Shown here one piece after another: positions 47,612-58,013 of a DNA stretch of 64,000 nucleotides. Positions within the stretch are counted from its first letter, which is position 1; each line of letters begins with the position of its first letter. A model generated the notes under the pieces. That model was not told where the DNA came from and did not search any database. It saw only the letters and a program-made list of their open reading frames with translations. The translations under genes were made by a program, and so were the position numbers. This stretch comes from Paenibacillus sp. DMB20 (GTDB lineage: Bacteria; Bacillota; Bacilli; Paenibacillales; Paenibacillaceae): NCBI RefSeq assembly GCF_000987955.1, contig NZ_LAZU01000032.1:23694-87693 (forward strand), read 5' to 3'.

Positions 47612-47722
47612 ATGTCTTGTTCAGGTTCAGGTGCTGGTTATGGTTATGGTTACGGTTCTACCGTAGGTATCATCCTTGTCCTTTTCATCCTGCTGGTCAT
47701 TATCACTCGTGCTTTCATCTAA
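47612..47722 (+). CDS. YjcZ-type small sporulation membrane peptide
   Basis: 36 residues: a Gly/Tyr/Ser-rich head (SCSGSGAGYGYGYGS) and one hydrophobic helix (VGIILVLFILLVIITRAF). This is the layout of the YjcZ family of tiny membrane proteins made in sporulating bacilli. ATG follows AAAGGAG at ten bases. A CATAnnnTA element lies upstream, in keeping with late sporulation expression (inference). Confidence 0.8.
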   Translation: MSCSGSGAGYGYGYGSTVGIILVLFILLVIITRAFI

Positions 47723-47748
47723 ATTAAAAATGACGGATTTAATAAATG

Positions 47749-47791
47749 AAAAAAAAGACGGGGCTACCGCCGATCGGGCGGTGCTCCGTCT
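47749..47791 (-). terminator. Terminator of cshA
   Basis: On the minus strand AGACGG..GC..ACCGCC pairs with GGCGGT..GC..CCGTCT, then eight T. Confidence 0.85.
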
Positions 47792-47815
47792 ATTCATTGT
47801 TTAACCTGTGGCAGC

Positions 47816-49412
47816 TTAGCTGTTGAACGAATCGTCGCCGCTCCGGTTCGGTCTGCGGTCGTTGTTGTAGGAGCGGGGCTTGCGGTCGCCGCTGCCGCTG
47901 CGGTCGCGGTTGTAGCTTCCGCCTTCACGGTTATAGCCGCCCTCGCGGTTGTAACCGCCCTTGGAGTATCCGCCGCGTCCGCCGCCGCTGTTTCGGTCAC
48001 GGTTGTAGCCGCCGCTGCGGCCGTTATATCCGCCGCTCGGCTTGCGCCCGCTGCGGATGTCCGGCTTCCGGCGCTTCACGCGGATCGGATCTTCCGGTGT
48101 CAGCTGGATATCCGCTTCTTTCTTGTCGTCGCCTGTCAGCAGCTTCATGGCCGCAGCCAGAAGTTGAACGGAATCATACTGCTCCAGAAGCTGGATGGCC
48201 AGTCCTTTATATTCGTTCAGTTCGCCGTTCTCGATAATATCAAGAACGCGTTCCGCAATAATGCGCTGTTTGCCTTCGATCGCTTCGGCCATCGTCGGCA
48301 AAGGCTTGCGCGGAATGCGGTGGCGCGTTACCCGCTCGATGAAATGAAGATGATCCATTTCCCGCGGAGTAACGAAAGACCAAGCTGTTCCTTCCTTACC
48401 GGCACGGCCCGTACGTCCGATACGGTGTACATAGCTCTCCGGATCCTGCGGAAGGTCAAAGTTCACAACGTGAGAGACGCCGGACACGTCGAGACCGCGC
48501 GCCGCAACGTCTGTCGCTACGAGTACGTCAATGCTTCCGTCGCGGAATTTGCGCATAACGGTATCCCGCTGATGCTGGGACAGGTCGCCGTGCAAGCCGT
48601 CCGCAGAGTACCCGCGTTTTTTGGAGCGCTTCGGCAAGCTCGTCGACGCGGCGCTTCGTGCGTCCAAAGACGATGGCAAGCTCAGGGGATTCGATGTCGA
48701 TCAAACGGCTGAGGGCTTCGAACTTTTGACGTTCCGGCACCTCAATATAGGCCTGGTCGATCAGAGGAGCACTTACATGCTTAGGGATAACCGAAACATG
48801 CTCCGGGTCTTTCAAAAACTGTTGGGCAAGCTTATGAATGTTAGGAGGCATGGTTGCCGAGAACAGCAAGGTTTGGCGTTCTTCCGGCACCATTTTCAAA
48901 ATGGACTGGATGTCGTCCATGAAGCCCATATCCAGCATTTCATCGGCTTCGTCCAGAACGACCGTCTGCACATCGTCAAGGCGAATGGTTTTTCTGTTGA
49001 TGTGGTCAAGCAAACGACCCGGTGTGCCGATAATGATCTGGGGCTTCTTTTTCAAGGCGCGGATTTGGCGGCCGATATCCTGACCGCCGTAAATCGGAAG
49101 GCTGCGGATACCTTTAAATCTGGATAATTTGCCGATTTCTTCGGCGACCTGAATGGCAAGTTCGCGTGTCGGTGTCATGACCAGAGCGACAATGCGCTCC
49201 TCTTCTCTTGAAATTTTGGAAATCAGCGGAAGGCCGAAAGCTGCGGTTTTGCCTGTGCCTGTCTGTGCTTGTCCGATCATGTCTTTCCCGGAGAGGGCAA
49301 TCGGAATGGATTGGGATTGAATCGGAGTGGCTTCTTCAAAGCCAAGCTCTGTTATTGCCTGAAGCACGCGCGGCTCCAGGCCAAAGTCTGCAAATGTTTT
49401 CAATAGGTTCAT
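47816..49412 (-). CDS. cshA: DEAD-box RNA helicase CshA, frameshifted
   Basis: About 531 residues after repair. Q motif (FADFGLEPRVLQAITELGFEEATPIQ), Walker A AQTGTGKT, DEAD box VLDEADEM, SAT, and the C-terminal helicase motifs VATDVAARGLD and HRIGRTGRAG. The tail of about 80 residues is Gly/Arg/Tyr/Asn-rich with repeats of GGYNR type, for RNA binding. Close to B. subtilis CshA, which works in RNA turnover and ribosome assembly in the cold. The six-T run at 48617-48622 must lose one base (EALQKRGYSADGLHGD). The ATG at 49412 is very close to AAGGAG, so a TTG at 49403 might be the real start. Confidence 0.92.
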
Positions 49413-49692
49413 ACTCCTTCTATCTAGTGGACATCCCACTTTCTTCTCTGTATTCTTAAGTAGCGGTGACGTTTATAGGCTTTCCCGGCCCGCAGGATTT
49501 TCTGCATGAGGGTGGACCGTTAATTTATGTTGCCGCCAGTCCGAAGGTCGGCTAATGTATAATCATCCTGATAAGCATGCAAAGTTATCATTGTAACGAA
49601 CTACTCAAGAATATCCAATACATTATATCACAAAACTAATGCGGAATACCAGCAAGCTCCTTTTAGTCATACTATTACCTGAGGTGATCCTT

Positions 49693-50514
49693 TTGTTGAA
49701 GCGTATTTGGAGCTACCTTGCCATTTTATTCGGCGGGGTGGTCATCGCGTGCGGATTTAACCTGTTCCTGATTCCGCATCATTTGCTCAGCGGCGGCGTT
49801 TCCGGCCTGGCCATGCTGATCGGTTATTTTTCCCCGTTCAATATCAGCGTTATGTATTTTGTCCTGAATATCCCCATCCTCATCGCAGGATGGATCCAGA
49901 TCGGCAAGAAATTTATCGGGCTCAGCGTTTTATCTGTTGTGACGGTGACCGTTCTTCTCGAATTCATTCCGGTCAAAGCCGTAGCCTCGGATATGCTTCT
50001 GTCCTCCGTCTTTGGCGGTGTCCTTGTCGGCGTTGGCGCAGGCATATCGTTCCGGGTTGGCGGATCAACCGGCGGATTTGATATCATCGGGTCCATCGTG
50101 ACGCGTTACCGGGACTTCCCGGTCGGAACCGTGCTGGTCGGGATGAATGCGATCGTTATTTTGGCCGTGGCTTATCTGGAGAATGACTGGAATCTGGCGC
50201 TCGCCTCCATGCTGTCCATATACGTAACGGGTCGTATGATCGATTTGCTCCACATCAATCACATTAAAGTTACCGTATATATTGTAACCGACCAGACGGA
50301 TGCCCTGCTGGAAAAACTTTTGAAGCGTCCTCGCGGCGTGACCAAGATCAAAACCGAAGGCGCCTTCACCCATAAGGAAAAAGATATGCTGATGACGGTA
50401 ACGACGCGGTATGAACTGGCCGAGCTGAAGACCATCATTAAGGAAACCGATCCCCAAGCCTTTGTGAATATTGTGGAGACCGTAGCCGTGATGGGGCAAT
50501 TCCGCAGAGGTTGA
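49693..50514 (+). CDS. YitT-family membrane protein
   Basis: 273 residues. Five or six membrane helices (DUF161: FGGVVIACGFNLFLIPHHLLSGGVSGLAMLIG, VGGSTGGFDIIGSIV) and a C-terminal soluble DUF2179 domain (VYIVTDQTDALLEKLLKRPRGVTKIKTEGAFTHKEKDMLMTVTTRYE). The family is widespread in Firmicutes; the transported or sensed substrate is unknown. TTG 49693 or 49696 follows GAGGTG; codons upstream have no ribosome site. Confidence 0.88.
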   Translation: MLKRIWSYLAILFGGVVIACGFNLFLIPHHLLSGGVSGLAMLIGYFSPFNISVMYFVLNIPILIAGWIQIGKKFIGLSVLSVVTVTVLLEFIPVKAVASDMLLSSVFGGVLVGVGAGISFRVGGSTGGFDIIGSIVTRYRDFPVGTVLVGMNAIVILAVAYLENDWNLALASMLSIYVTGRMIDLLHINHIKVTVYIVTDQTDALLEKLLKRPRGVTKIKTEGAFTHKEKDMLMTVTTRYELAELKTIIKETDPQAFVNIVETVAVMGQFRRG

Positions 50515-50691
50515 ATTCTTCTTGGTTTTGTGAGATAAAAATGTTTTTGTGGTATAATATTAGTGCGCGGTTCCTAAAATATTGTTAAGCTCTACCCAGG
50601 CCATTCCCCGGCATCTTTTATTTGCTTTTCCGTTTTACTAAGAAAAAACGTCCTGCCTAGCCTAATAACAAGGAAGGAAAGGGTGATTTTT

Positions 50692-50886
50692 GTGGAAATG
50701 GAAACGGTAAAACTGTCAGAAATCGTCTTGAAATGGTTTCCGGACCTGCTGCCATTCTTTAGGCAAAACGAGCTGAATTCCATGATCGTGTTAAGGGACG
50801 GGCTCGGCATTCTGGAAGAGGAAGACGCCTTGGAGATCATCCAATACAGTATTTGCGAGCACCAGGACCATGCTCATCTTCATTGA
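50692..50886 (+). CDS. Small hypothetical protein
   Basis: 64 residues, acidic with a His-rich end (SICEHQDHAHLH). No family recognised. Likely GTG 50692 (or ATG 50698) after an AAAGGGTG ribosome site. Its own hairpin terminator follows. The C-terminal Cys/His cluster could bind metal, which is only a suggestion. Confidence 0.6.
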   Translation: MEMETVKLSEIVLKWFPDLLPFFRQNELNSMIVLRDGLGILEEEDALEIIQYSICEHQDHAHLH

Positions 50887-50918
50887 TTTTTCGATCTTAT
50901 GCAAAAAGATTTGGAGTA

Positions 50919-50961
50919 ATGCCGTTTCTCCCGGTACCCCGTGGAGAAGCGGCATTTTTTT
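50919..50961 (+). terminator. Terminator
   Basis: ATGCCG..TTCTCC pairs with GGAGAA..CGGCATTTTTTT, 33 bases after the small gene. Confidence 0.9.
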
Positions 50962-51199
50962 ATTATAGGAGGAAGACGATTTCTTCCCTTGCCCCATCCG
51001 TTGCCCTGAAAAAATCGATCCATAATCTGGACTGTCCCCGTTTGAATCGCTCCCGTTCCGTTTAAAAAAACTAGGTACCGGATAGAAGTAAAAATCCCTG
51101 TTACACATCGGTTGTAAGAATGTAACAAACCTGTTCTTTTTATTGTCTTCCGTTCCTTTATAATCATGTAGTGAATGTACGCAAGGGAGAGAAATCATT

Positions 51200-52363
51200 A
51201 TGAACATCATCTTGGCTTTACTCATTTGGACTGCGGGCGGCATGGGCGCGGTCAGCCCGTCGGAGGGCCATATTAGTCTGCTGCAAAATTCGGTAAACGC
51301 GGCCATCGTGCAGCAGCAATCCGGAAATGCCGGCTCGGAATCCGTGACGGTGAAAGCGGATCCCCAGGAGCAAGCTCCCAAGGTCAAGGGGATTTACGTT
51401 ACGGCCTACAGCGCCGGCGGATCCCGTATGGAACAGCTCGTGAAGCTCGTTGACAAAACCGATCTCAACGCCATGGTGATCGACATCAAGGACGATGCAG
51501 GATACATAACCTACAAAACGGATAATCCCAAGCTTCAGGAAATGGGCAAGTCCCAGCCGTTCATCAAGGACATAGACAAGCTCATGTCCAGACTGCAAAA
51601 ACATGACATTTATCCGATCGCCCGGGTTGTCGTATTCAAAGACACCGTCCTCGCCAAAAAGAATCCCGAGCTCTCTTTCCGGAAAGGCGACGGCAGCGTA
51701 TGGCAAAACGGCGGTGGAGACAGCTTTGTTAATCCGTACAGCAAAGAGGTCTGGGATTACAATATCGAAATCGCCAAAGAAGCGGCCAAGCTCGGATTCA
51801 AAGAAATCCAGTTTGATTACGTCCGTTTCCCGGAAGGATTTGAAAAACGGGCCGATTCGTTGAAATATACGAAAAATAACCGTTCCCGGGTCGATATCGT
51901 CTCGGATTTCGTTAAATACGCCCGCAAGGAACTTGCTCCGCTCGGCATCCGGGTATCCGTCGACATTTTCGGATACGCGGCGTCCGTTCCCGCCGCGGAA
52001 GGAATCGGCCAGGACTTTGTAAAAATCTCCAAGCATGTGGACGTCATCAGCCCGATGGTTTATCCGAGCCACTATACAACCGGCTGGTTTGGCTCCAAGG
52101 TGCCGGACAAGGCTCCCTACCGGACCATCAAGGGCTCCATGAAAGATACGCACAAGAAGCTCGACCCGCTCGGTTCCTACAAACCGATCATCCGGCCATG
52201 GATTCAGGATTTCACGGCCAGTTGGCTTGGCAGCGGCAACTATGCCAAATACGGCAAAAAGGAAATCGAAGAACAAATCCGCGCTCTTCACGATATGAAA
52301 GTGGATGAATATTTGCTCTGGAATGCAGCCAACCGCTATACCCAGGGCGTCAATTACAAGTAA
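51200..52363 (+). CDS. Putative glycoside hydrolase (DUF4015)
   Basis: 387 residues. A hydrophobic N-terminus (IILALLIWTAGGMGAV) may be a short signal peptide. The rest is a TIM-barrel-like DUF4015 domain: KGIYVTAYSAGG, NAMVIDIKDDAGYITY, IYPIARVVVFKD, the acidic strand EIQFDYVRFPEGF, RVSVDIFGYAA and DVISPMVYPSHY. The barrel carries clustered Asp and Tyr residues at strand ends, as in glycoside hydrolases; the glycan is unknown. ATG follows AAGGGAGAG. Probably acts on extracellular polysaccharide or wall glycans. Confidence 0.85.
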   Translation: MNIILALLIWTAGGMGAVSPSEGHISLLQNSVNAAIVQQQSGNAGSESVTVKADPQEQAPKVKGIYVTAYSAGGSRMEQLVKLVDKTDLNAMVIDIKDDAGYITYKTDNPKLQEMGKSQPFIKDIDKLMSRLQKHDIYPIARVVVFKDTVLAKKNPELSFRKGDGSVWQNGGGDSFVNPYSKEVWDYNIEIAKEAAKLGFKEIQFDYVRFPEGFEKRADSLKYTKNNRSRVDIVSDFVKYARKELAPLGIRVSVDIFGYAASVPAAEGIGQDFVKISKHVDVISPMVYPSHYTTGWFGSKVPDKAPYRTIKGSMKDTHKKLDPLGSYKPIIRPWIQDFTASWLGSGNYAKYGKKEIEEQIRALHDMKVDEYLLWNAANRYTQGVNYK

Positions 52364-52516
52364 CCGACAAACCGCCATCATTGCTTCTATATCCGGAAGG
52401 CCCGGCAGCCAGTGCCGGGCCCTTTTATATCGGCAGGATTTGTTAATTGTGTAACTCTGCGATACAATAAGGAATTGTCCGCCATTATTATTACTTTAAA
52501 AAGAAGGCTTTCAATC

Positions 52517-53885
52517 ATGAATACTACGCACACATTAGGTCAAAAAGCAAAGCAGTTTGCCGTCATTCTGCTGCCGATCCTTATAACCCAGTTGGCTTTG
52601 TCGGCCATGACCTTTTTTGACACGAACATGTCCGGCAAGTTCAGCTCTGCCGATTTGGCGGGGGTTGCGATTGCCACCAGCATCTGGATCCCGGTCCAAA
52701 CCGGGCTCAGCGGCGTATTGATGGGAATAACCCCCATCGTATCCCAATTCATAGGCGCAAGGCGGGAAGATAAAGTTTCTTATCAGGTTATTCAAGCCTT
52801 GTGGCTTGCCGTCATACTATCTGTCGCGGTGCTTGGCATCGGCTATGCGGTCGTCCCGGCCGTATTAAACGGCATGAGTGTAGAGCCTGCCGTTCGGGAG
52901 ATTGCTTTACACTATCTGGCGGCAATATCGACCGGCATCATCCCTCTTTTTGGCTACACGGTACTCCGGAGTTTTATCGACGGCCTCGGGCAAACCCGCA
53001 TGTCCATGGCGATCACGCTTGTTTCCCTGCCCGTCAACGTTACGCTGAATGCCCTGTTTATCTACGGTCTTGCAGGATTTCCAAGGCTTGGGGGCGTGGG
53101 CGCCGGCGTCGCTTCCGCGATTACTTACTGGATCGTGTTTTTTGATCGCGGCCCTCGTCATCCATGGCATGCATCCTTTTTCCGACTTTCGCATGTTCCG
53201 AAGCCTTCCCCGCGTATCCTTAAAAGCGTGGAAAGAATTGCTGAAAATCGGGGTTCCGATCGGTTTCTCGATCTTTTTCGAAACGGCTGTGTTTGCCGCG
53301 GTCACGCTTCTTATGAGCAGCTTCGACACCATGACGATTGCGGCGCACCAGGCCGCCATGAACTTTGCATCGACGCTGTACATGCTTCCGCTGAGCATCT
53401 GCATGAGCCTTACGATCCTGGTCGGCTTTGAAGCAGGTTCCAAACGAATGAAGGATGCACGGCAGTACGCCAAGCTCGGGATCGGCGCGGCAGTCGTGCT
53501 GTCGCTTATCACGGCGGTTATCCTCTTTACGGCCGGCCGGCAGGTAGCAGGACTGTATTCCAACGAGCCGCAAGTCGTGGAGCTGATCCAACATTTCCTG
53601 CTGTACGCAATCTTCTTTCAAATATCCGATGCCATCGCAACCCCGACCCAGGGGGCGCTTAGAGGCTACAAAGATGTTAATATCGCCTTTATGCTAGCTT
53701 TTCTTTCCTACTGGGTGATCGGACTGCCTGTCGGCTATGTGCTGGCGAATTATACGGAGCTGGCGGCTTACGGTTATTGGATCGGCCTGATCACCGGCCT
53801 TGCCGTGGGAGCTGTTCTGCTCCTCCTGCGTCTGGTCAGAGTGCAGCGCAAATACGCGGAAACCAGTCTTGCGGCAGCAAAATAA
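52517..53885 (+). CDS. MATE-family efflux transporter, frameshifted
   Basis: About 455 residues after repair, twelve membrane helices in two halves. Signatures: LLPILITQLALSAMTFFDTNMSG and MGITPIVSQFIGARRED in the first half, IGVPIGFSIFFETAVFAAVTLLMSSF and TMTIAAHQAAMNFAS in the second. Sodium- or proton-driven drug export is the family role. Remove one T from the six-T run at 53138-53143 to join the halves (TYWIVFLIAALVIHG). The ATG at 52517 follows AGAAGG; codons upstream are not supported. Confidence 0.9.
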
Positions 53886-53903
53886 ACAAACATTGCGTTC
53901 GCG

Positions 53904-53957
53904 AAAAAAAACGAGGGCGTCCCAAAAGGTCCATTGACCTGGGACGCCCTCGTTTTT
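53904..53957. terminator. Strong bidirectional terminator
   Basis: AAAACGAGGGCGTCCC..AGGTC pairs with GACCT..GGGACGCCCTCGTTTT between convergent genes. Confidence 0.92.
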
Positions 53958-54005
53958 ATCAAAAAAAAGAGCGGCCTGCAATCGAAAACGGCCAAACCTC
54001 CCTTT

Positions 54006-54212
54006 TTACAAACCTGTTTCAATCACATAAGCCACACCCGGCGTCAAACGTTTCTTCTCCAACAGGGTTACCTCCCGGATCTCCGGCATTGCCAGAAAAT
54101 GCCGCTCCACATGTTCATCCACAGCATGAAAAGCTTTTTCCTCATCCTCTGCCGCAGTGATTACTACCAGCTTCCCTTGATCGCTTAGCACTTCCATACG
54201 GTATAAATACAT
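54006..54212 (-). CDS. DUF3906-like small protein
   Basis: 68 residues (MYLYRMEVLSDQGKLVVITAAEDEEKAFHAVDEHVERHFLAMPEI). The YLYR-x-EV start and the EDEEKAF centre fit DUF3906, a family of unknown function in bacilli. Beta-alpha-beta, soluble, no Cys. ATG follows GGGGGAATC. Between a terminator and the pfkA terminator, so transcribed alone. Confidence 0.65.
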   Translation of the reverse strand: MYLYRMEVLSDQGKLVVITAAEDEEKAFHAVDEHVERHFLAMPEIREVTLLEKKRLTPGVAYVIETGL

Positions 54213-54244
54213 ATATCCGATTCCCCCGCCCCTCTCAAATTTGG

Positions 54245-54275
54245 AAAAAGCCCCGCGGGATCTCCCGCAGGGCTT
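54245..54275 (-). terminator. Terminator of pfkA
   Basis: On the minus strand AGCCCTGCGGGA pairs with TCCCGCGGGGCT (one G-T pair) and is followed by five T. Confidence 0.85.
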
Positions 54276-54287
54276 GTCATGGCTGCA

Positions 54288-55260
54288 TTACTGAGACAGG
54301 CGCAATGCCAGCTCGTACAGTTCCATATCGAACTCTTTCTTCGTATTGACGACTTTATCGATGTCCGTAAGTACGAGCTCGCCTTTGATCATGCCGCAGC
54401 CTTTATCGGAATGTCCCTCAATCAGGCTGCGAACCGCGAAATCGCCGAGGCGGCTCGCCAGATTGCGGTCGAACGGAGTTGGAGCTCCGCCCCGCTGAAT
54501 ATGTCCCAGAACCGTTACGCGGGCATCGATGGATGCGTGACGCTCTTTCAATGCATTCGCCACATCTTCGCCTTTGCCTACGCCCTCGGCTACAATGACG
54601 ATACTATGGCGCTTGCCGTTGCAGAAGTTATCCTTCATCCGGTCCGCAATTTCGTCCATGTTGTATGGAACCTCCGGAACCAGTATCGTTTCCGCGCCGG
54701 AAGCAAGGCCCGCGTGCAGGGCAATATCGCCGCAATGGCGTCCCATAACCTCGACAACGGATGAACGCGCGTGGGAGGACATCGTGTCGCGAAGCTTGTT
54801 CACGGCGTCGACGACCACGCTTACAGCCGTGTCGAAGCCAATCGTATAATCGGTAAACGAAATATCGTTATCGATCGTACCCGGCAGACCCATCGTTTTG
54901 ATGCCCAGCTTGCTCAGCTTGTTGGCCCCTTGATACGAACCGTCGCCGCCGATGACGACCAATCCGTCAATGCCGTGTTCGTTCAGGATATCCGCACCCT
55001 TTTGCTGGCCTTCAAGCGTCTTGAATTCCGGACAGCGTGCGGACTGAAGAATGGTGCCCCCGCGCTGGATAATGTCGCCTACGCTGCGTAGATCCATTTT
55101 ATGAATTTCGTTATTCAGCAGACCCTGATAGCCGCGCTGAATCCCGTATACCTCAAGCCCGTGGTACAACCCGCTGCGCACAACGGCCCGCAGTGCCGCG
55201 TTCATCCCTTGGGAATCGCCGCCGCTGGTTAAAACTGCAATTTTTTTTAATTCCTGCCAT
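54288..55260 (-). CDS. pfkA: 6-phosphofructokinase, frameshifted at the start
   Basis: 323 residues after repair; ATP-dependent phosphorylation of fructose 6-phosphate. Eight T at 55241-55248 (eight A on the coding strand) should be seven; then the N-terminus reads AGIKKIAVLTSGGDSQGMNAA, the ATP-binding start. Other signatures: VVIGGDGSYQGA, the catalytic PGTIDNDI and FDTAVS, and the effector-binding basic residues. ATG 55260 is nine bases after AGGAGG. The usual pyk neighbour is absent; it ends at its own terminator. The broken form would lose the active-site loop, so the repair matters. Confidence 0.94.
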
Positions 55261-55280
55261 GTTCATCTTCCTCCTTAATG

Positions 55281-56363
55281 TCACTCATTCTTATGCTTTC
55301 GGATCCATCGGCTGTTGACGAAGAAAAATAGACGAGTCATCGGACTTCTCTTCATCAACCGCTTGGACACGGAGCGAACCAATTGCTGCTCGCTGACTTT
55401 GGGATCGGATAAATATAAAGCCAGTAACCCCTCAATGATCATCCGATGAAAAGAAGTTGAGGGAATTGCCGCAACATCCTTCCGTGCCCACTCCACTATG
55501 GAAGCGATACGGTTCAGCATCGTATCGGCGTCTTCATAATAATTGCAGAAGTTAAGATCGCCGCCCAACCTGTCTTCGTCCTGATCGATCAGATAATCCA
55601 GCATAATGTGGAGACTGCATACATTGGGGAAGTAAGAAGCGTGAATGGCAGACGCATCCCGGTCGTCGAGAAACGGGTCGGTTGCCGCCAAAAACAGCAT
55701 GAATACCCCAAGAGTAGAGCCCGTCGCTGCTGCAAACTCATTCCATCTCAGGTGAGGAGTACGGTGAGCATGGCTTGACCACCATTCCAGGAGCGAAGCC
55801 TCTCTTTTCTCCGGGTGAATGTGCTTATACACCTGAAGGTCCGTATACAGCTCTGCCAAGTCCCTGATGTAAGGTCTGGCCGCTTCATATCCCGAGAGCT
55901 GGCTGATGCAGGACCGGCAAGCCTGTACAAGGCGTTCAAGGTACCCGCCATCTTCTTTCTCCGAACGGAGCGCATAATAATCCGCGGGCTTCGAATCCGG
56001 CGTTACCGCATCCAGCATCGACTGGTGCAGCTGCCTGAAATCGGCAGGATCCAGGGAAGTGCTGCGGTCGCATAAATTATCCAGATAATCGCTGATCGTC
56101 TGGTAAGCCACGATCAAAGGAATCAAAATATGCTTGTCCGGCAGGCTAGCAGCGGCATATACCGCACCGCCCTGACAATGAAACCTTTTGGTTTCAATGC
56201 TTGCGAGCGCCTGCTTTCGGAGTTCGTCATCGGGAATGCGTTCGGCGTCCCGCCGCCATTTTTCCAGTTCAACCGCAACTTCCGGAAGAATAAATTTGTA
56301 GACCCTTCTCATGAGGCTGACCGGACTGCGCGGAACTTTACGGCTTAGCTCTTGATCATTCAA
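55281..56363 (-). CDS. ytpB: Tetraprenyl-beta-curcumene synthase family (YtpB)
   Basis: 360 residues. Matches the YtpB/DUF2600 family, large class I terpene synthases of bacilli making C35 terpenes that lead to sporulenes of the spore envelope (established for B. subtilis YtpB). Conserved segments: acidic DYLDNLCDRSTSLDP, AELYTDLQVYKHI and HIMLDYLIDQDEDRLGGDLNF. These Asp-rich motifs likely bind the metal-diphosphate. Start TTG 56363 lies nine bases after GGAGG; an ATG six codons upstream lacks this. Lies directly upstream of pfkA (20 bases) on the same strand. Confidence 0.88.
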   Translation of the reverse strand: MNDQELSRKVPRSPVSLMRRVYKFILPEVAVELEKWRRDAERIPDDELRKQALASIETKRFHCQGGAVYAAASLPDKHILIPLIVAYQTISDYLDNLCDRSTSLDPADFRQLHQSMLDAVTPDSKPADYYALRSEKEDGGYLERLVQACRSCISQLSGYEAARPYIRDLAELYTDLQVYKHIHPEKREASLLEWWSSHAHRTPHLRWNEFAAATGSTLGVFMLFLAATDPFLDDRDASAIHASYFPNVCSLHIMLDYLIDQDEDRLGGDLNFCNYYEDADTMLNRIASIVEWARKDVAAIPSTSFHRMIIEGLLALYLSDPKVSEQQLVRSVSKRLMKRSPMTRLFFFVNSRWIRKHKNE

Positions 56364-56585
56364 TGAACTCTGCCTCCACATGGTTGTCTTTTTTATACCT
56401 ATCCAAATCAAACCTATTATAATATGATCGACCCTTTTGTACAAATTACACACATCATTGAAAATATCGTTTTCGTTATTTTGGAGAATGTTTTTCATTT
56501 ATTTTTGCGAAAACAATTCATTTTTCAGAAAAATCTTTACATTTTATTATTCGCTTCCATCACCTATGCCCGTTCTGTGGTATAC

Positions 56586-56614
56586 TTGACACTGTTCATT
56601 TTTGACTTTATTAA
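56586..56614 (+). promoter_or_regulatory. Sigma-A promoter of the MFS gene
   Basis: Consensus TTGACA at 56586 and TATTAA at 56609 with a 17-base spacer, 45 bases before the start codon. Confidence 0.75.
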
Positions 56615-56658
56615 AATTCCTTTATACGCAAGGCATCAACAGATTGGAGCAAAACCTC

Positions 56659-57846
56659 ATGAAAACGACCGCCGGGCCGAGGCCGGACCAAAATTGGCTT
56701 CGCGCCTTCATGTTCACCATATTCGGAACAACCGCGCTTATCATCTCCTATTTTCCTCTATACTATAAAGAACTGGGATTTAGCAGCACCCAAATCGGTT
56801 ACCTGTATGCGGTCGGGCCGCTGATTTCGATGTTCTCCAACATGATCTGGAGTATCGTGAGCGATAAATACCGGACCATAAAAAAAATCATGATCGCGCT
56901 CATCGGCAGCCAGCTGCTCCTGCTTCTCATCATGACGCAGGCATCCCGCTTCGGTGCCGTATTTCTGATCATAAGCCTGTTTTATTTTTTCTATTATCCC
57001 GTCTACCCGCTGGCGGATACGATGGCCATTCAAACCGCAAGGCGTTACGGCCGCAGCTTTACGGTCATCCGGGTATTCGGCTCGCTGGGCTACGCATTGT
57101 TCGCCCTCGTTATCGGTTACGTCATCAGCCTTTCTGGGGCTGATTGGGCGCTTGGCATCGGGATCGTCATCGGAAGCGCCGCGTTTCTGATCTCTCTCCT
57201 TCTCCGCGACGGCGTTGTGCAGCGGACCGGGGGAATGGAAATGTCGGATCTCTTAAAGGTGCTCCGCTCCAAAGAGATTGTCTGGTTTTTCATATGCGTC
57301 TTTTGTCTCGCGCTTGGACACCGGATGAATGAAGCCTTTCTCACGCTGACCCTATCCCAGCTTGGGGCGGGCGAGGGACTGATCGGGTGGTCTCTCATGC
57401 TTTCGGCTGCAAGCGAAATCCCGATCTTCTTTTTGCTTAGCAAATACGGAGACAAAATCAAGGAGCTGCCTCTTCTCGGTTTTGCCAGCCTGATGTATGC
57501 CCTCCGTTTTCTGCTTATGGGGCTGGCTGCCGACCCCATAGCGGTCCTTGCGGTCCAGAGTCTCCACAGCGTGACCTTCGGGGTCTTTTACGTCACGGCC
57601 GTCCGTTATATTACCCGTCTCGTTCCCGGGCGGTACCAGGCTACGGGCATGGCTTTGTTTACCGTCTTCTGGTCGAGCGCTTCCGGGCTGCTCAGCGGCA
57701 CTTTCGGAGGCGCCTTGTTTGAAAACGCCGGGCGGCCTACCTTTTACTATATCGCCACCGCCCTTGCGTTCCTCGCGTTTTTGGGCTTCTTGGGAAGGCA
57801 CTTGTTTGCCAAACCGGAAGATCATTACGCCGATTCGCTCAGTTAG
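56659..57846 (+). CDS. MFS transporter
   Basis: 395 residues with twelve membrane helices. The pattern FGTTALIISYFPLYYKELGFSSTQIGYLYAVGPLISM places it in the MFS_1-like/LacY-type group (PF12832). Loop motif VSDKYRTIKK after helix 2. Substrate unknown; sugars or nucleosides are typical. ATG 56659 is ten bases after TTGGAG. A clear promoter precedes it and divergent ytpB lies upstream. Confidence 0.87.
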   Translation: MKTTAGPRPDQNWLRAFMFTIFGTTALIISYFPLYYKELGFSSTQIGYLYAVGPLISMFSNMIWSIVSDKYRTIKKIMIALIGSQLLLLLIMTQASRFGAVFLIISLFYFFYYPVYPLADTMAIQTARRYGRSFTVIRVFGSLGYALFALVIGYVISLSGADWALGIGIVIGSAAFLISLLLRDGVVQRTGGMEMSDLLKVLRSKEIVWFFICVFCLALGHRMNEAFLTLTLSQLGAGEGLIGWSLMLSAASEIPIFFLLSKYGDKIKELPLLGFASLMYALRFLLMGLAADPIAVLAVQSLHSVTFGVFYVTAVRYITRLVPGRYQATGMALFTVFWSSASGLLSGTFGGALFENAGRPTFYYIATALAFLAFLGFLGRHLFAKPEDHYADSLS

Positions 57847-57909
57847 CCGCATTCCGGCTAACTTGGCTTTCCTGTTCCTTGCATTGGCGGGCCCTGTCCC
57901 GATAAATAC

Positions 57910-57942
57910 AAAAAGACACAGTTCCGAATGGAACTGTGTCTT
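57910..57942. terminator. Terminator between the MFS and csp genes
   Basis: AAGACACAGTTCC pairs with GGAACTGTGTCTT; the minus strand continues with T, so it mainly serves csp. Confidence 0.8.
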
Positions 57943-58013
57943 CATGCCTTAGTAAACAAATATGTGATTAAGAAGCATCTTAATCTATAAGATCCCCGTT
58001 ACCCGGAGTTAAC

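Noticed and set aside
47612..47722. The Gly/Tyr-rich 36-residue peptide as a bacteriocin precursor
   Set aside because: No leader with a double-Gly site, no immunity or export gene nearby; it fits the YjcZ sporulation peptide layout.
51218..52381. A 387-codon open frame on the minus strand, and similar long antisense frames at 59701-60774, 61435-62391, 4175-5293, 16468-17556 and 19979-21064
   Set aside because: They lie opposite genes with clear domains, lack ribosome sites and give protein sequences without any known motif; they are side effects of codon bias in the real genes.
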